NCBI GenBank assembly: GCA_030642335.1
Contig: DAOWNX010000081.1
Coordinates: 1-5,073 of the forward strand
Length of the DNA stretch: 5,073 nt
Reading direction: 5' to 3'
Source of the DNA: Caldisericota bacterium
GTDB taxonomy: Bacteria > Caldisericota > Caldisericia > Caldisericales > Caldisericaceae
Shown here: positions 1-5,073 of the stretch, piece after piece
Layout: the number at the start of each line of letters is the position of its first letter
How positions within the stretch are numbered: the stretch's first letter is position 1
Translations under genes and position numbers: made by a program
The notes under the pieces: model-generated
What the model was told of the DNA's origin: nothing
The model's input: only the letters and a program-made list of their open reading frames with translations
The model's database searches: none

Positions 1-2043
1 ATCCGGAGTGGTTATGTATATATCAGGGATTTTTGCATCTTCAAGCATTTTTTTTAGGAGCATTTTTTGTCTTTCATGCGCTGTGATAATCTCTATATTG
101 TTTCTTTCCACTCCACTTTTTACAAGCTCTTTTATTGCTTCCACCGTGAATACTGCCTCTGCATTGTTCCATTTATTTTTCTTTCCATGCGGTTTGCCCT
201 GCACGCTTATAAATTCAACAAATTTTTTAGGGTTTACTATATCTAAAAACATTTCATCTATTGCTTCTTTGTTTACTATTTTTATTTCTTTGTCCGGCGT
301 GCTTTTTAATTTTGACGAAAGGATAGGTTGTATAAAGTGAAGGATATGCTCACCAAATCTATGTTCCGTGAGAAGCTCTACGGAATTTAGGGAAGCAAAT
401 TTTTCATTAAGGTGCTCCAGAAATGGGTATGTTAGGGTGTTAGTAAAAATGATAACTTTTTTGGCTTTTGAGAAAAGAGAAAGTGCTGTTTTTTCATCGA
501 TGCTCCTATCAATAAATAGAAACAGGTAGTCAAAGCCAGCTGAAGGCATAAGATATAAATCTTTATCATTCAATTTTTTTAGTGTGACTAACGGTTGTGT
601 TTTGCCGTTTCTGTGCGGAGTATTAAGCAGATCTTTAAAAAATTGCTCATGTTCTTTTTTGCGCGAACTAGTTACTATGAGTACATTCTCACTATCTTTT
701 GTTATGTTTTCGATTGCTTTTTTTGCAGTGAACTTTTTTCCTGTGCCTCTTTCTCCCCTTACAATGCATAGATTATTCATATTGAGAATAAGGTTTACCG
801 CTTTGTTCTGTTCTGCGTCATTTTCTATATATGTATTTTCTTTGAAGGGTTGAGGTGTCGGCTTGCTTTTCCCCAAAAGGATATTCTTTAATTCTGAATC
901 TTCATATATAAAGTCAAACAGCCCACTTTCTACGGGGATTTTTTTATTCAGAGGGATTATTCTGCCCGGTGAGGCAAGCTCATCTTTGCTTTTTACTTTT
1001 ATGTCGTCAAATGTTTTTTTGATGATTTCTCCCCTTGCTTTCCTGGTTAGCGGTAATTTTTCTGCGAGAATTACTTCCTCTCCTTGTTCAAACATTGGTT
1101 CATTATGCTGGATTTTTAGCTGATAAATAAAATCATCCTTTCTTTGCTCTGTTGCTTTAGAGGACATATCAAGAGCACCTTTTAACGGGTGCGCATTTTT
1201 GCTAAGTATCTTGCGAAGAATTTTCTTTTCTTTTGCTTCTTTTTCCAAGAATGACGAAAAGTATTTACCGAACATAGCAAACTCTTCTTGATGTTCGCTT
1301 ATTTTTTTGCAGTATTTATAGGCGGCACACTTTTCTCTATCGCACTTAAAATCTTCTTGCTTGATGTTTTTTTTAAGATACGGCAAAACCATCTTATTTC
1401 TTGCATCTAACAGATTTTGTTTTTCTTCTGTTGACACGGGCCTTTTTTCCAATGTGCCTTTTTCGCCATTAATTTCTGCAAATTCATCTTGGTTAGACAT
1501 TATGCTGAGCAGAATGCCTTTTGTCAAATCTCCCTCAAACACTAACGGGAGTTTGCCAAAGAATAATACATTTTCAACGATTATCCCAAAATTATTAGAG
1601 TGAACGATAGGTTTGTACATAAATTTTCTTCTTATATTTAGCGGGAATTTGAGTGCTATTTGTGCAATTTCTGAATCAGCATCATTTATTCCTTTTATTG
1701 CATGGTAAAAAGTTCTTTCTTTTGCATGGCTTTTGAATTCTGTTCCGGTAAAACCCATTATGTGGTAAAAAATATTGCAGTGAGCCGATACGTTTATTTC
1801 TACATCGCTAAGTGGTATATTCGGGGAAAGGGATAAAAGGCTTTTGTCTTGAGCTAGAAACGTTGTTTTGAATAGGCTTCTTTTTTTGTGCAGATTTGTA
1901 ATGAGAAGTGGCTGTTTATTTTCTAAATATTCTTTAAGATTTTTTGTTTGAATCGTGTATATTCCATTTTTCCTCCGGATTTTTATTAAAGAAAATTCTC
2001 CGTTTTTTCTTATATTTGTTACTATACCTCTTATTCTATGCAT
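1..2043 (-). CDS. Dna2-like Fe-S nuclease/SF1B helicase homologue with degenerate catalytic motifs (partial, C-terminus beyond window)
   Basis: The frame is open without interruption for 681 codons from ATG (2043-2041) to the left edge. An AGGAGGA ribosome site 7 nt upstream fixes the start. Order of domains: residues 1-80, a small basic N-terminal domain; 86-250, a Cas4/Dna2-type nuclease region with Fe-S ligand candidates C89, C234, C239 and C245 (C-x4-C-x5-C at the end) and the RecB-type His H114; 260-400, a stalk and barrel as in Dna2; 405 onward, an SF1B helicase core. Recognisable helicase positions are Q412, Walker A G430-ERGTG-K436-K437, Walker B FID-R (D512, R513), motif IV EHR (R562), NxEA (E629), and IITxxxxQ (Q659). 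The edge cuts at TTPD (678-681), where TVDxFQG would be, so motif VI cannot be seen. Active Dna2 resects and processes DNA flaps and broken ends. Here the catalytic Walker B Glu, the Walker A Ser/Thr, the GDxxQLPP motif and the nuclease D/ExK residues appear replaced, so a non-catalytic DNA-binding or scaffold role is possible. The family is well supported; the loss of activity is inference. Confidence 0.85.
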   Translation of the reverse strand, partial: MHRIRGIVTNIRKNGEFSLIKIRRKNGIYTIQTKNLKEYLENKQPLLITNLHKKRSLFKTTFLAQDKSLLSLSPNIPLSDVEINVSAHCNIFYHIMGFTGTEFKSHAKERTFYHAIKGINDADSEIAQIALKFPLNIRRKFMYKPIVHSNNFGIIVENVLFFGKLPLVFEGDLTKGILLSIMSNQDEFAEINGEKGTLEKRPVSTEEKQNLLDARNKMVLPYLKKNIKQEDFKCDREKCAAYKYCKKISEHQEEFAMFGKYFSSFLEKEAKEKKILRKILSKNAHPLKGALDMSSKATEQRKDDFIYQLKIQHNEPMFEQGEEVILAEKLPLTRKARGEIIKKTFDDIKVKSKDELASPGRIIPLNKKIPVESGLFDFIYEDSELKNILLGKSKPTPQPFKENTYIENDAEQNKAVNLILNMNNLCIVRGERGTGKKFTAKKAIENITKDSENVLIVTSSRKKEHEQFFKDLLNTPHRNGKTQPLVTLKKLNDKDLYLMPSAGFDYLFLFIDRSIDEKTALSLFSKAKKVIIFTNTLTYPFLEHLNEKFASLNSVELLTEHRFGEHILHFIQPILSSKLKSTPDKEIKIVNKEAIDEMFLDIVNPKKFVEFISVQGKPHGKKNKWNNAEAVFTVEAIKELVKSGVERNNIEIITAHERQKMLLKKMLEDAKIPDIYITTPD

Positions 2044-2050
2044 TCTCGCG

Positions 2051-2057
2051 TCCTCCT
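2051..2057 (-). promoter_or_regulatory. Shine-Dalgarno for the Dna2-like gene
   Basis: AGGAGGA on the minus strand, separated by 7 nt from the ATG at 2043. This near-ideal site decides the start codon and argues that the gene is translated. It falls almost at the predicted 5' end of the transcript. Confidence 0.8.
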
Positions 2058-2064
2058 ACCAGCT

Positions 2065-2092
2065 ATTATAATTTTTTTGGGATCTTTTGCAA
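2065..2092 (-). promoter_or_regulatory. Predicted sigma70-type promoter of the Dna2-like gene
   Basis: Reading the minus strand, TTGCAA (2092-2087) is followed by a 16-nt spacer and a perfect TATAAT (2070-2065). The spacer contains an A7 tract next to the -10 box. The -10 is consensus and the -35 is only partial. The expected start of transcription is near 2057-2058, giving a leader of about 14 nt. TTGCAA is its own reverse complement. Confidence 0.65.
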
Positions 2093-2093
2093 C

Positions 2094-2122
2094 TTGACTT
2101 AATTGGTATTTTGGAATATAAT
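2094..2122 (+). promoter_or_regulatory. Predicted sigma70-type promoter of the winged-helix regulator gene
   Basis: TTGACT (2094-2099), a 17-nt spacer, then TATAAT (2117-2122): 11 of 12 consensus positions at the optimal spacing. Transcription would start near 2129, leaving a leader of about 35 nt. The -35 box lies 1 bp from the -35 box of the divergent promoter, so the two polymerase sites overlap. Confidence 0.8.
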
Positions 2123-2150
2123 TATTTAGTTGGATATTATGATTAAGAAG

Positions 2151-2157
2151 GGAGGTG
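2151..2157 (+). promoter_or_regulatory. Shine-Dalgarno that decides the TTG start of the regulator
   Basis: GGAGGTG lies 6 nt before TTG at 2164. An in-frame GTG at 2155 would give three more residues, but it is inside the Shine-Dalgarno itself and has no site of its own. The first in-frame ATG, at 2191, also lacks one. TTG 2164 is therefore the favoured start. Confidence 0.75.
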
Positions 2158-2163
2158 GGTAAA

Positions 2164-2889
2164 TTGGAAAGATTTTATTCTAGAAAAGAGATGTTCACAA
2201 AAATTACGCACAGGCAGAGAGAGTTTTTGGAGGTTTTGTCAAATTTATACAAAGAAACTAGTGAACCTATTTCCTACAAAGATGTGGCAGCTAAGTTGAA
2301 TGTAACCAAGTGGACTGCTTATGATATTCTTCAAACACTGGCTAAAAAGGGCTTACTCGTGGTCAAATATAATCTTACACCTGGGCCTGGGCGCTCGGAA
2401 ATTAAATTCATTCCCAAAAAAGTTGTTTTGAAACGTCTAGGTATGGGGGAAGATACAAGCGAGCTTTTGCTTATTAATGATTGGATGAAAGAACGGTTCA
2501 AACAGCACGAAAACGAGAGCATCGTGAAATCAGTTACTGTCATCGCACGAAAAATGGAAAAAGAAAAAAACCCACTCTCTACCGTGCTTTATGTGACCTT
2601 GCTTTTTGCGTTGTTTGCAAAAGAATTTAGACCCGATATTGAAAAAATTGTTAATATGGAAGAACTGTTGAAGTGTAAAATGCATCATACCGTGCTCCTT
2701 TCATTTTTTGGAGAGATAATGTTTGCGTTTGTCAAAGACGAAAGATGGACAGCGAGGAACTTGAGCAGCTTAAGCCGAATTACCGTGGAGAAATTTAATG
2801 TAATTGAAGGGAAGTTTGTTGAAAGCATTCCTCTTATTACAGCAAATGAGCAAAAAAAAGTTTTAGCTGTTTTGAAAGAAGTATTGTAA
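2164..2889 (+). CDS. Winged helix-turn-helix transcriptional regulator
   Basis: A 241-aa protein from TTG 2164, ending in TAA 2887-2889. Residues 14-85 form a winged HTH: helix 1 (ITHRQREFLEVLSNLY), a second helix beginning at ISYKDVAAKLNV (36-47), a recognition helix around TKWTAYDILQTLAKKGLL (48-65), then a wing with the GPGRS motif (74-78). The pattern resembles MarR/LexA-DBD-like and TrmB-like winged helices and Firmicutes-type regulators carrying the same GPGRS wing. Residues 90-241 are mainly helical, hydrophobic in the middle (about 140-155), and match no ligand-binding domain I recognise; this part probably mediates dimerisation or sensing. The gene is divergent from the Dna2-like gene across a shared promoter region, and upstream of and co-oriented with the radical SAM gene (96 nt gap), so autoregulation and control of either neighbour are possible. 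The DNA-binding role is well supported; target and signal are unknown. Confidence 0.8.
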   Translation: MERFYSRKEMFTKITHRQREFLEVLSNLYKETSEPISYKDVAAKLNVTKWTAYDILQTLAKKGLLVVKYNLTPGPGRSEIKFIPKKVVLKRLGMGEDTSELLLINDWMKERFKQHENESIVKSVTVIARKMEKEKNPLSTVLYVTLLFALFAKEFRPDIEKIVNMEELLKCKMHHTVLLSFFGEIMFAFVKDERWTARNLSSLSRITVEKFNVIEGKFVESIPLITANEQKKVLAVLKEVL

Positions 2890-2935
2890 TTTTAAGGGAA
2901 CAATGCAGCATAATATTAACTAAAAAAATTTATAG

Positions 2936-2962
2936 ATAGAGTAACTAGCGCACTCTATGAGT
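2936..2962 (+). promoter_or_regulatory. Overlapping GAGT/ACTC inverted repeats before the radical SAM gene (candidate operator or leader hairpin)
   Basis: ATAGAGT (2936-2942) and ACTCTAT (2952-2958) are perfect 7-nt inverted arms around a 9-nt centre. The right arm also pairs with GAGT (2959-2962) through a 3-nt loop, so two alternative pairings share the ACTC segment. The repeat sits 15 nt or less from the Shine-Dalgarno and just after an AT-rich stretch with TATAGA (2931-2936). No convincing -35 box accompanies that stretch. A looser TTGTAA (2884-2889)-N19-CATAAT (2909-2914) pair overlaps the stop of the preceding gene. The rest of the 2890-2985 gap shows no terminator. Whether this is an operator, a hairpin or chance is undecided. 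Confidence 0.35.
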
Positions 2963-2972
2963 AAAATCACAT

Positions 2973-2980
2973 AGGAGGTG
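2973..2980 (+). promoter_or_regulatory. Shine-Dalgarno for the radical SAM gene
   Basis: AGGAGGTG, full complement to the 16S rRNA tail, 5 nt before ATG 2986. It fixes the start and predicts strong translation. Confidence 0.85.
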
Positions 2981-2985
2981 AAAAC

Positions 2986-4449
2986 ATGAGCTTAGGTGAA
3001 AGTACAAAAAGAGTAGTTCTTACAAAGGCGACAGAAAGTCTTGTAACTTACTTAAAAAAAGATCCGGAAAAGAGGATCAATAAGGCTGTGAACGCGATAG
3101 CTGGAATGGGTGAAAAATTTTCTTTTTTACCGGTATTTAAAGAGCAGCTCAGCAATATAAAGCACATTACAGATTCAGATCATTCTGGCAAAAAACTTAT
3201 TCTTAATCTCATAAAAGATACAAGGGAAGATGTGCTGAAAAGGCTTGCCGTGAATTTTGCCGTAAATGCAAGCTGGATAGGTGTTGCAAAAGAGCGTGCA
3301 ATTACAAAGAAAGAAAGTTTCAATGTTCCTTATTTTATGCTGATTGACCCTACAGAACGGTGTAACTATAACTGTAAAGGTTGCTGGGCGGGTTCTTACG
3401 AACAGGCAAAGGAAATGCCTCTTGAAACATTTAGCAGAGTTCTTAACGAAGCAAAAGATTTAGGTATGTACTTTGTTGTTGTTTCAGGTGGAGAGCCGAC
3501 AGTTTATCCACACCTTCTTGATGTTTTTAAAGAGCATAACGATATGGCATTTATGTTTTATACCAACGGGTCTCTCTTTACAAGAAAATTTGTGGAGAAG
3601 CTTGCCGATGCAGGGAATGCAATACCATGTTTCAGCGTGGAAGGATTCAAAGAAAAAACAGATTGGCGAAGAGGCGAGGGTGCCTGGGACAGAGTAATGG
3701 AAGCAATGGATAATATGAAAGAGGTAGGCGTTCCGTTTGGTTATTCCATAACAGAAACGCATGATAACTTAGAAGAAGTATTAAGCGACGAGTTTGTAGA
3801 TTTTATGATCAACAAAGGCGCAAAGATTGCGTGGTATTTCCAATATATTCCTGTTGGGAGAGCTCCTGATATAAGCATGATGCTTACTCCAGAGCAGCGT
3901 ATGCGTTCTTATGATCGGGTTCATGCTATCAGGTCCAGTAGGCCTTTGTTTGCAGCTGATTTCTGGAATGACGGTCCTTATACTGGCGGATGCCTTGCAG
4001 GCGGTAGAAGATACTTTCATATTACAGCAGATGGCGGCATAGAGCCCTGTGCATTTATACATTTGTCCCAGGGGAATATTTATGATATGTCTTTGAAAGA
4101 AGCTTTGCAGCTTCCATTTTTTAAGGAAATACAGAAAATGCAGCCGTATTCATCCAATTTGCTTATGCCGTGTTTACTTGTTGATAATCCTGACTGTTTC
4201 CGTAAAATTTCTTTAATGCCTGGTGTACGCAGTACGGATGGCACTGTCGAAAATATGAGCGGGAAAGTTGGTGCACACCTTGATAAGCTGTCAAAGCAAT
4301 GGGAATCGATTTCAACGCCTGTGTTTGATAAAGATTTCCCTGATGTAGCAAAAAAGACTAAAAAATATAAAGAAAAGAAAGAAAAAATTATTAAAGAAGG
4401 TGGCGGAAATATAGAGCAATTTAATGTTTCAGATGAAATAGAAAAGTAG
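2986..4449 (+). CDS. Radical SAM protein with SPASM/twitch-like C-terminal cysteines (uncharacterised MoaA/NifB/PqqE-type family)
   Basis: A 487-aa cytoplasmic protein. Residues 1-110 are a helical N-terminal extension containing DPEKRINK. The radical SAM core follows: the [4Fe-4S]-AdoMet motif C126-x3-C130-x2-C133 with W134 next, the SAM-binding GGEP at 168-171, then YTNGS and a SVEG segment. The C-terminal part has C336 in GGCLAGGR, C355 in GGIEPC, and C396 and C404 near MPC and NPDC, consistent with one auxiliary Fe-S cluster of SPASM/twitch type. The lysine-rich tail (about 440-475) is probably disordered. The family generates a 5'-deoxyadenosyl radical; the substrate is unknown. The closest family I recall has the same DPEK extension, RRGEG, GGCIAGGRRY and a similar size, and ends with a CxxC that this member lacks. 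TAG is at 4447-4449, and the membrane-protein gene starts 6 nt later, so the two are likely co-transcribed and translationally coupled. Assignment to the superfamily is firm; pathway is not known. Confidence 0.92.
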   Translation: MSLGESTKRVVLTKATESLVTYLKKDPEKRINKAVNAIAGMGEKFSFLPVFKEQLSNIKHITDSDHSGKKLILNLIKDTREDVLKRLAVNFAVNASWIGVAKERAITKKESFNVPYFMLIDPTERCNYNCKGCWAGSYEQAKEMPLETFSRVLNEAKDLGMYFVVVSGGEPTVYPHLLDVFKEHNDMAFMFYTNGSLFTRKFVEKLADAGNAIPCFSVEGFKEKTDWRRGEGAWDRVMEAMDNMKEVGVPFGYSITETHDNLEEVLSDEFVDFMINKGAKIAWYFQYIPVGRAPDISMMLTPEQRMRSYDRVHAIRSSRPLFAADFWNDGPYTGGCLAGGRRYFHITADGGIEPCAFIHLSQGNIYDMSLKEALQLPFFKEIQKMQPYSSNLLMPCLLVDNPDCFRKISLMPGVRSTDGTVENMSGKVGAHLDKLSKQWESISTPVFDKDFPDVAKKTKKYKEKKEKIIKEGGGNIEQFNVSDEIEK

Positions 4450-4455
4450 GATTTT

Positions 4456-5073
4456 ATGGCAAAAGGCGAGAAAAAGGGAGGGATAGAGAACCTTGAAAAA
4501 AAGATTTCTCGAGCTCTCCTTTTTCTTTTCCCAACAATTATTGTCATTTTCTATTTTGTATTTAGAGAAACAAACTTCAGAATTTTATTCACTACGCTGA
4601 ACTATCGATATGTTTCCTTGCTTTTTGTCTTAATGGTTGTCGTTTGGCTGGTGAACGCATTAAGGTTTTCTTTGATTGTTCTTTTTTCGAAAAGCAAGCT
4701 GTCGTTTAAAAAGAGCTTTAAAATTGTGCTTGCTTCTATTTTTGGTGCTAACATCACGCCATTTTATTCTGGCGGTGTTCCCGCGCAGGTTTACTTTTTA
4801 TCAAAATTTTCTCAAACAATTGGAAGGTCTGTTGCAATAAGTGCTGTTTATATGATACTCACCCTGGTTGTTTATCTTGTTTTTTCGCTTATTTTATTTT
4901 TTGCTCCGCGAGGGTTTATCACAGGACTTAAACAAGATTTTTTTATGGGACTTGCGGCGTTTGTGTTCTTTCTTTCTTTCTTTGCGTTTTTCTTTATGCG
5001 TTATCCAAAAAAGGCAGAAAAAATCATAAATTGGGTATATCGGACACTTCTCCATAAGGTTGGCCGGGCGGAA
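4456..5073 (+). CDS. UPF0104 / lysylphosphatidylglycerol synthase TM-region family membrane protein (partial, C-terminus beyond window)
   Basis: Open from ATG 4456 to the right edge (206 codons, no stop). A weak site (AGG at 4448-4450, inside the preceding stop region) precedes it, which suits translation coupled to the upstream gene. The N-terminus is charged and cytoplasmic (about 1-18). Membrane segments follow at roughly 20-36, 52-70, 88-100, 127-149 and 162-181, joined by short basic loops. The family signature is clear around residues 98-112: ANITPFYSGGVPAQ, the conserved tP...GG element at the end of one helix, followed by a QTIGRSVAISAVY segment that starts the next. Family members include the flippase/synthase membrane part of MprF, AglD-like proteins and HpnL of hopanoid clusters, so a role in moving or modifying an envelope lipid is plausible. 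No catalytic domain is visible in this part. Full family length is about 300-340 aa, so roughly 100-130 residues are missing. The exact substrate is not deducible. Confidence 0.85.
   Translation, partial: MAKGEKKGGIENLEKKISRALLFLFPTIIVIFYFVFRETNFRILFTTLNYRYVSLLFVLMVVVWLVNALRFSLIVLFSKSKLSFKKSFKIVLASIFGANITPFYSGGVPAQVYFLSKFSQTIGRSVAISAVYMILTLVVYLVFSLILFFAPRGFITGLKQDFFMGLAAFVFFLSFFAFFFMRYPKKAEKIINWVYRTLLHKVGRAE

Noticed and set aside
8..1603. Plus-strand open frames of 80-110 codons opposite the Dna2-like gene
   Set aside because: They are rich in F, S, L and I, lack ribosome sites and family signatures, and are antisense to a continuous 681-codon frame with clear domain motifs.
2044..2163. A riboswitch or structured leader in the divergent intergenic region
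   Set aside because: The leaders predicted from the promoters are about 14 and 35 nt, too short for a known riboswitch, and no strong hairpin is visible.
2331..2543. A 70-codon minus-strand frame inside the regulator gene
   Set aside because: It is antisense to the winged-helix domain, with no RBS and no family resemblance.
2852..2859. A8 run near the 3' end of the regulator as a programmed frameshift site
   Set aside because: The reading frame ends normally 10 codons later, no downstream pseudoknot or extended alternative frame is apparent, and A-runs are common in this AT-rich sequence.
2921..2936. Archaeal BRE/TATA-like element (AAAAAAATTTATAG) before the radical SAM gene
   Set aside because: It resembles an archaeal promoter, but the two clear sigma70-type promoters at 2065-2122 make the host bacterial; the stretch is more simply an AT-rich bacterial promoter region.
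2986..4449. Assignment of the radical SAM protein as HpnH, PqqE or a specific named enzyme
   Set aside because: Length, N-terminal extension and C-terminal cysteine spacing do not match those enzymes, and no neighbouring peptide substrate or hopanoid gene is visible.
3473..4547. Other-frame and minus-strand open frames within the radical SAM gene and the start of the membrane-protein gene
   Set aside because: They overlap a firmly identified radical SAM coding sequence or its membrane-protein neighbour and carry no recognisable motifs or start signals.

Overview
The window looks bacterial and low in GC. It has near-consensus sigma70-type promoters (TTGACT-N17-TATAAT at 2094-2122, and TTGCAA-N16-TATAAT on the opposite strand at 2065-2092), strong Shine-Dalgarno sequences before three of the four genes, and a TTG start. 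The phylum cannot be fixed from this sequence. The radical SAM protein resembles a family I remember mainly from Firmicutes and other anaerobes, so an anaerobic lineage is plausible.

Layout: four protein genes, with no RNA genes, mobile elements or CRISPR arrays. (1) Positions 2043 down to 1, minus strand: 681 codons of a large protein with Dna2/Cas4-like nuclease-helicase architecture, running off the left edge. (2) 2044-2163: a compact intergenic region with two back-to-back promoters whose -35 boxes are 1 bp apart. (3) 2164-2889, plus strand: a winged-helix transcriptional regulator of 241 aa. (4) 2890-2985: a short intergenic region with overlapping GAGT/ACTC inverted repeats and a strong RBS. 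(5) 2986-4449, plus strand: a radical SAM protein with a SPASM/twitch-like cysteine-rich C-terminal part. (6) 4456-5073, plus strand: the N-terminal 206 codons of a multi-helix membrane protein of the UPF0104/lysylphosphatidylglycerol-synthase-TM family, only 6 nt after the radical SAM stop and running off the right edge.

The most unusual item is the minus-strand protein. Its layout is plainly Dna2-like: N-terminal domain, four Fe-S cysteines around a PD-(D/E)XK-type region, a barrel/stalk, then an SF1B helicase. The catalytic residues, however, are eroded in both halves. Walker A ends in GK-K instead of GK-T/S, Walker B reads D-R instead of D-E, the GDxxQLPP motif is gone, and the nuclease D and ExK positions appear to be N and ExD. 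The 681-codon frame is uninterrupted, with an intact promoter and RBS, so this looks like a maintained pseudoenzyme rather than a decaying pseudogene.

The divergent regulator is the natural candidate to control the Dna2-like gene and itself through the shared promoter region. The radical SAM and membrane protein genes are very probably one transcriptional unit, perhaps acting on an envelope or lipid substrate. That function is inference.
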